Assembly: GCF_900110945.1 (NCBI RefSeq)
Contig: NZ_FOFL01000001.1
Coordinates: 806,001 to 870,000, forward strand
DNA length: 64,000 nt
Direction of reading: 5' to 3'
Source: Devosia sp. YR412
GTDB lineage: Bacteria; Pseudomonadota; Alphaproteobacteria; Rhizobiales; Devosiaceae
The position numbers and the translations under genes are program-made. Under the pieces are notes generated by a model. It was not told where the DNA came from, did not search any database, and saw only the letters and a program-made list of their open reading frames with translations. Below are positions 60,100 through 64,000 of the stretch, piece by piece (the first letter of the stretch is position 1; each line of letters opens with the position of its first letter).

Positions 60100-62262
60100 G
60101 TGGTGCAGGATCCGTTCTATACCAAGGAAAAGCGCAAGAAATCAGGCGGCATGCTGGCCGCCGATGCCTGGCTCGATTCCTCGCTCTATGAATTCTGGCA
60201 ATCGCTTGGCCGCGGCTATACCCGTTTCCAGGATTTCATGAGCCTGTTCCATGTCGCCGGCTGGAAGCGGCTGTTCGTCGAACTGGTCAGCGACGGATTC
60301 TCGTTCTTCGCCATTGGCTGCGTGTTGATGACCGCTTTGGCGCTCCCCGCCTTCGATGCCACCGCCTCGGGAGAGTTCAACAAGGCCGAAGACTATTCCG
60401 TGGTCTTCCTCGACCGTTTCGGCACCGAAATCGGCCGCCGCGGCATTCGCTCCGACGATTCCGTCGCCCTTGCCGATATGCCCGACTATCTGCTCAAAGC
60501 CACCCTCGCCACTGAAGACCGGCGCTTCTACGAGCATTTCGGCATCGACGTGGTCGGCACCCTGCGCGCCATCGCCAGCAATGCCGGCGGCGACAACTCC
60601 ACCCAGGGCGGCTCGTCCATCACCCAGCAGCTGGCCAAGAACCTGTTCCTCTCCTCCGAGCGCACGCTCGAGCGCAAGATCATCGAGGCTTTCCTCGCCG
60701 TCTGGCTGGAGTGGCATTATTCCAAGGACGAGATCCTCAAACTCTATTTCGACAAGGCCTATATGGGCGGCGGCAATTTCGGCGTCGTGGCGGCGTCGGA
60801 CTATTATTTCGGCAAAAAGGTGCAGGATATCAGCTTGGCCGAAGCCGCCATGCTGTCCGGCCTGTTCAAGGCCCCCACCCGCTATGCACCGCATGTCGAC
60901 CTCGCCGCCGCGCGCGGCCGCGCCAATCTGGTGCTCTCCAACATGGTCGCCTCGGGCTTTCTGACCGAAGGCCAGGTCACCGCCGCTCGGCGCCATCCGG
61001 CCACCCCGATCGCCCGCACCGCCGACGCCAATTCACCCAATTATTTCCTCGACTGGGCCTTCGAGCAGTCCAAGAAGCAGATCGAGACCAGCCAGCACGC
61101 CACCAATAATTTCGTCGTCCGCACCACGATTGACACCACGCTGCAGAAATATGCCGAAGAGGCCGTGGTCTCGACTGTGCGCGAACAGGGCGAGCAATAT
61201 GACGTGACCCAGGCCGCCATGGTGGTCACCGATACCCAGGGCGCCATTCGCGCCATGGTCGGCGGTACCGATTACGGCAAGTCCCAGTTCAACCGCGCCA
61301 TCGTCTCCACCCGCCAGCCCGGCTCGGCCTACAAGATTTTCGTCTACTCCGAAGCCTTCGAGCAGCTCGGCCTGACCCCCGCCGATGTCATCACCGATCG
61401 TCCGGTCTGCATCGGCGACTGGTGTCCGCAAAATTACGGCCGCAGCTACAAGGGCTCGGTCACGCTGGCCTCGGCCTTCGCCCAGTCGCTCAATACGGTC
61501 CCCGTCACCCTCTCGATCAAGACCGGCCGCGACACCATCGCCGCCCTCAGCCACCGCATGGGCCTGCAAGCCGATTACCCGGTTACCCGCTCGCTTGCCC
61601 TGGGCGTGGCCTCGGTTTCGGTGATGGACATGACCTCGTCATACGCCGTCCTCGCCAATCACGGCCTCAAGACCCCGGCCTATGGCATCACTCGTATGAC
61701 GACGCTGAGCGGCGAGAACGTCTTCGACCTCGATCCCGACGCTCCCCGCGAACGCATTCTCAGCGAAACCACCGTCGCCAACATGAATTCCATGCTGCGC
61801 GGCGTGGTCACCGGCGGCACTGGCCGCCGCGCCGACGTGGTGGGCGTGCCGGTGGTCGGCAAATCCGGCACCACGTCGAGCTATCGCGACGCCTGGTTCT
61901 GCGGCTTCACCGGCAATTACGTCGCCGCCGTCTGGTTCGGCAATGATGACTACCACCCCACCAACAACCTGACCGGCGGCACCCTCCCGGCCATCGCCTG
62001 GCAGAAGTTCATGGCCTATGCCCACACCAATATCGACATCCAGCCGGTGTTCGGCGTCGACTTCGTCCCCGAGCAGACCGTGGTCGCCGAAACCGACCCG
62101 GCGCTGGAAGAAGAGATCGTGCAACGCCCACCGAGCCTGACACCGGGCGCCGCGCGCAAGCTGGTGGATTTGGCGGATCTGCTGGCAGTGACGATCGGAG
62201 CGGTCGGCGCACCGGCCAATCAGGCGAGTGTGGAAGTACCGGTGAGCACGCAGGGGCTGTAG
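60100..62262 (+). CDS. Class A penicillin-binding protein (PBP1 family)
   Basis: A 720-residue bifunctional peptidoglycan synthase. After a cytoplasmic part and one helix (about 66-84) comes the glycosyltransferase domain with the catalytic Glu139 in LATEDRRFYEHFGID and QGGSSITQQLAKNLFL. The transpeptidase domain has SAYK (Ser409 nucleophile), SLN (463-465) and KSGT (588-591). All catalytic motifs are complete. It starts with GTG 60100 behind GGGGAT. It uses lipid II to extend glycan strands and cross-link them. It is transcribed alone, and the following toxin gene begins only 40 bases later. Confidence 0.94.
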   Translation: MVQDPFYTKEKRKKSGGMLAADAWLDSSLYEFWQSLGRGYTRFQDFMSLFHVAGWKRLFVELVSDGFSFFAIGCVLMTALALPAFDATASGEFNKAEDYSVVFLDRFGTEIGRRGIRSDDSVALADMPDYLLKATLATEDRRFYEHFGIDVVGTLRAIASNAGGDNSTQGGSSITQQLAKNLFLSSERTLERKIIEAFLAVWLEWHYSKDEILKLYFDKAYMGGGNFGVVAASDYYFGKKVQDISLAEAAMLSGLFKAPTRYAPHVDLAAARGRANLVLSNMVASGFLTEGQVTAARRHPATPIARTADANSPNYFLDWAFEQSKKQIETSQHATNNFVVRTTIDTTLQKYAEEAVVSTVREQGEQYDVTQAAMVVTDTQGAIRAMVGGTDYGKSQFNRAIVSTRQPGSAYKIFVYSEAFEQLGLTPADVITDRPVCIGDWCPQNYGRSYKGSVTLASAFAQSLNTVPVTLSIKTGRDTIAALSHRMGLQADYPVTRSLALGVASVSVMDMTSSYAVLANHGLKTPAYGITRMTTLSGENVFDLDPDAPRERILSETTVANMNSMLRGVVTGGTGRRADVVGVPVVGKSGTTSSYRDAWFCGFTGNYVAAVWFGNDDYHPTNNLTGGTLPAIAWQKFMAYAHTNIDIQPVFGVDFVPEQTVVAETDPALEEEIVQRPPSLTPGAARKLVDLADLLAVTIGAVGAPANQASVEVPVSTQGL

Positions 62263-62265
62263 CTG

Positions 62266-62294
62266 TTGACTTCAATGTAGTTATTAGCTACATT
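62266..62294 (+). promoter_or_regulatory. Promoter with overlapping operator of the RelE/XRE pair
   Basis: A -35 TTGACT (62266-62271), 17 bases, then a -10 TACATT (62289-62294). AATGTAG (62274-62280) and CTACATT (62288-62294) are perfect inverted arms 7 bases apart that cover the spacer and -10, so a dimeric repressor, presumably the antitoxin, would block transcription. The expected start of transcription is near 62301, only about two bases before the GTG of the toxin, so its mRNA would be leaderless or nearly so. Confidence 0.7.
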
Positions 62295-62302
62295 ATCATC
62301 TT

Positions 62303-62551
62303 GTGAAGCAGATCATCTATTCCAGAGTGGCTCTGCAAACGCTTGGCAAGATGCCTCGCAATAGTGCTTCGCGAATACGTAGCAAGATTTCCGCCTACGC
62401 TGCTGATCCAGCGTCACAAGCGAACAATGTCAAAAAGCTCAAAGGCACCGATGCCATCCGACTGCGCGTTGGAGATTGGCGTGTTGTGATGGAGGATGGC
62501 TTTGTTCTCGATGTGCTGCGGATCGGCCCCAGAGGCAGCGTTTATGATTGA
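62303..62551 (+). CDS. RelE/ParE-family toxin
   Basis: An 82-residue toxin: KQIIYSRVALQTLGKMPRNS, a two-helix N-terminus, NVKKLKGTDAIRLRVGDWRV and VLRIGPRGSVYD. The basic strand RLRVGDWRV is the usual RelE core. It may cut mRNA on the ribosome, or act on gyrase if ParE-like; the motifs do not decide. It starts with GTG 62303, close behind its promoter. The toxin-first order is as in HigBA. Confidence 0.9.
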   Translation: MKQIIYSRVALQTLGKMPRNSASRIRSKISAYAADPASQANNVKKLKGTDAIRLRVGDWRVVMEDGFVLDVLRIGPRGSVYD

Positions 62552-62563
62552 AGGAGGTTGTCG

Positions 62564-62905
62564 ATGAATGAGATGGTCACCATCCCCCGCGAGGAATACG
62601 ACCGCCTTGTTGAGGCGGCCGAGGACCTCGCCGACATTGCTGCCTATCACCGGGTCAAGGCCGACCTAGCCGCTGGCCGCGAAGAAATGATCCCGTCCGA
62701 ATTTGCGGATCGTATCATTGATGGCGAGAGCCCGTTGCGCGTCTACCGGGAATATCGGGGATTGACCCAGACGGCGCTCGCCGCCGCCGCCAAGGTCAAC
62801 CGCGTCCAGATCGCCGACATAGAAGCCAGGCGAAAATCAGGCTCCATCGAAACGGTGCGGAAGCTGGCCGATGCGCTACGGGTAACAATCGACGATCTGG
62901 TGTGA
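62564..62905 (+). CDS. XRE-family antitoxin of the RelE pair
   Basis: A 113-residue protein. The first part MNEMVTIPREEYDRLVEAAE with EDLADIAAYHRVKADLAAG is helical and should wrap the toxin. The C-terminal part is a helix-turn-helix (REYRGLTQTALAAAAKVNRV, QIADIEARRKSGSIETVRKL), which would bind the inverted repeat at 62274-62294. AAGGAGG six bases before ATG 62564 is the strongest ribosome binding site in the window, favouring antitoxin over toxin. Confidence 0.92.
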   Translation: MNEMVTIPREEYDRLVEAAEDLADIAAYHRVKADLAAGREEMIPSEFADRIIDGESPLRVYREYRGLTQTALAAAAKVNRVQIADIEARRKSGSIETVRKLADALRVTIDDLV

Positions 62906-62909
62906 CCCG

Positions 62910-63014
62910 CTACTCCCCCGGATGCCGCTTGTCGCTTCGGTTGATGTACATTGCAAACAGCACCACCACGAGCAAGACGCCCGGCCCCCAAAGCCAGAAT
63001 ATCAGATCTGTCAT
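62910..63014 (-). CDS. 34-residue single-helix membrane protein
   Basis: MTDLIFWLWGPGVLLVVVLF, then AMYINRSDKRHPGE and TAG. One helix (about 4-23) with a basic, charged end facing the cytoplasm. GGAGGAGTGAC directly before ATG is a very good ribosome binding site. Its start lies 2 bases from the stop of the upstream membrane protein gene, so both form an operon. No family is recognised. The signals make a real gene likely despite the length. Confidence 0.68.
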   Translation of the reverse strand: MTDLIFWLWGPGVLLVVVLFAMYINRSDKRHPGE

Positions 63015-63015
63015 G

Positions 63016-63273
63016 TCACTCCTCCAGCCGTTGCAGCTGACGTCGTCCGATCAAATGTAGCTTGATCCCCAGCACGACACAAAAAGCGGATAGTGCGGTC
63101 AAGTTCAGTATGTTTGTGTCGGTCGACAGGGTCCTCATGCCCATACCTATATAGGGCGCGACTGGTGCAGCCAGAATAGTGCCCGACGCGAGCGCGTTCA
63201 GGAAAGCAGCGGTCAGCTCGGTTTGCTCGATTTGCGATGGCGACATTTCCCCCTCCATGTCGAACACATTCAT
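63016..63273 (-). CDS. Small two-helix membrane protein
   Basis: An 85-residue protein: MNVFDMEGEMSPSQIEQTEL, then hydrophobic segments FLNALASGTILAAPVAPYIG (about 25-46) and ILNLTALSAFCVVLGIKLHL (about 54-74), and a basic tail RRQLQRLEE. No family is recognised. Inner Met residues at 6 and 10 could also be the start. It converges with the XRE antitoxin and is followed by the 34-residue protein. Confidence 0.6.
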   Translation of the reverse strand: MNVFDMEGEMSPSQIEQTELTAAFLNALASGTILAAPVAPYIGMGMRTLSTDTNILNLTALSAFCVVLGIKLHLIGRRQLQRLEE

Positions 63274-63405
63274 TTCACGCCCCTTCCCACCCCGCAATCC
63301 ACCCGCCCCCTTCCACCCACCTGCCCCCCTTGCTACAAGCATCCCACTCCCTCGCCCGCAGGTTCGTCGCCCATGCCCTTCATCGCCGCTTCGAGCCACT
63401 GACCG

Positions 63406-63978
63406 GTGCGCTTTGTCTTTTATCTGCTGCTGATGAGCGCCGTGGCCCTCGGGGTTGGCTTCGGGCTGAGCTATTATGCGCTGACCGATGGGCGCCTGTT
63501 CGGCGTGGCCCAGGTCGGCCCTTGGCATGCCTGGCCCGATGTCGGCTCAAGCGCCCCCAATCCCTATACCCGCGGCCATCTCGCCCGCACCGCCGCCTTC
63601 GAGCTCGGCCAGGCGGAGGGTCTGCAATTCACCGCCACCAATGACAGCGACGGCCAGCCGCTTTCCCGCGACTGCAGCTATAGCGTCGAGGGCAAGACCC
63701 CACTCGCGACCTTCTGGACCCTCGTCGCCCTCGACCCCACCGGCATCAACATCGCCGCCCCCGACGTCTCGCCGGCCCTGCGCAGTTCCGACATTGTCCG
63801 CGACAATGACGGCGACCTGCAGATCAATATCGGCACGCGCCTGATGCCCGGAACCTGGCTCGAACTGACCGGAGACGGCCCGTTCAAGCTGGTGCTCAGC
63901 CTCTACGACACCGCGGTGTTTTCCGGCTTTTCCAGCGACGAATCCATGCCCGTCATCCTGCGCGGAGCCTGCGCATGA
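63406..63978 (+). CDS. DUF1214 domain protein
   Basis: A 190-residue exported protein. A hydrophobic start (FVFYLLLMSAVALGVGFGLS) serves as signal anchor. The mature part has DGRLFGVAQVGPWHAWPDVG, YTRGHLARTAAFELGQAEGL, and near the end DGDLQINIGTRLMPGTWLEL followed by FKLVLSLYDT. These fit DUF1214, a domain of unknown role that usually accompanies DUF1254. It starts with GTG 63406. The next gene begins inside its stop (ATGA). Confidence 0.87.
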   Translation: MRFVFYLLLMSAVALGVGFGLSYYALTDGRLFGVAQVGPWHAWPDVGSSAPNPYTRGHLARTAAFELGQAEGLQFTATNDSDGQPLSRDCSYSVEGKTPLATFWTLVALDPTGINIAAPDVSPALRSSDIVRDNDGDLQINIGTRLMPGTWLELTGDGPFKLVLSLYDTAVFSGFSSDESMPVILRGACA

Positions 63979-64000
63979 CCCGCGCCCTGCTTTGGCTCTT
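63975..64000 (+). CDS. Start of a gene coupled to the DUF1214 gene (partial)
   Basis: ATG at 63975 overlaps the DUF1214 TGA. Only MTRALLWL is visible, a hydrophobic beginning that suits an exported protein. In related genomes a DUF1254 gene commonly follows DUF1214, so that is the likely identity, from context only. Confidence 0.45.

Overview
The window is a high-GC alphaproteobacterial chromosome segment. It most resembles Hyphomicrobiales, probably Devosiaceae/Devosia-like; this is judged from gene content and protein style, with no database search. Supporting signs are an RcGTA-type gene transfer agent remnant, a PleC-like kinase, the block ccmIEFH - degP - response regulator/kinase - glnE, and dispersed intergenic palindromes in several families. 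No rRNA, tRNA, CRISPR array, IS element or replication origin was recognised.

Layout. 1-6.4 kb: the end of cobS, a membrane retropepsin-like protease, a nucleoside deaminase, dusA, a universal stress protein, an FGGY sugar kinase and a type II NADH dehydrogenase. 6.5-7.0 kb: a decayed ccdAB toxin-antitoxin pair (ccdB broken by two opposite frameshifts). 7-11.6 kb: two coupled EamA transporters and a beta-mannosidase with a LacI-type operator over its predicted promoter. 11.9-23 kb: a GGDEF/EAL protein, two ABC exporters with a 31-codon reading frame between them, aminopeptidase N, and a PleC-like kinase coupled to a 58-residue protein. 23-34.3 kb (minus strand): ccmI-ccmE-ccmF-ccmH, degP, a two-component pair and glnE. 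34.4-38.7 kb: a divergent sarcosine-oxidase-like flavoprotein pair and an unrecognised 399-residue protein. 38.8-41.7 kb: a lipoprotein, a FeuQ/FeuP-like two-component pair and a PepSY-like secreted protein.

41.7-48.4 kb is the accessory part: a DUF1902/HicA/DUF1902 cluster, then a heavily deleted gene transfer agent. It keeps a small terminase. The N-terminal half of the large terminase is joined in frame to the big tail/host-specificity protein (gp15 type), giving one 1303-residue reading frame. It also keeps an endolysin whose frame runs into a two-helix holin-like segment that has its own ribosome binding site. Portal, protease, capsid, tape-measure and most tail genes are absent. A KTSC protein and a possible head-tail-joining-like protein lie just beyond.

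48.4-64 kb: small secreted and hypothetical proteins, a MarR/HlyD/DUF2955 efflux unit, cold shock protein, rsgA, a YegD-type Hsp70 relative, an EmrAB pump, a degenerate GGDEF protein, a YcgN-type CxxCxxCC protein, a class A penicillin-binding protein, a RelE/XRE toxin-antitoxin pair with a near-leaderless promoter, two small membrane proteins and a DUF1214 protein at the right edge.

The most unusual item is the terminase::tail fusion. Next are the endolysin with nested holin, the ccdB frameshifts, and several small coupled genes with strong ribosome binding sites.
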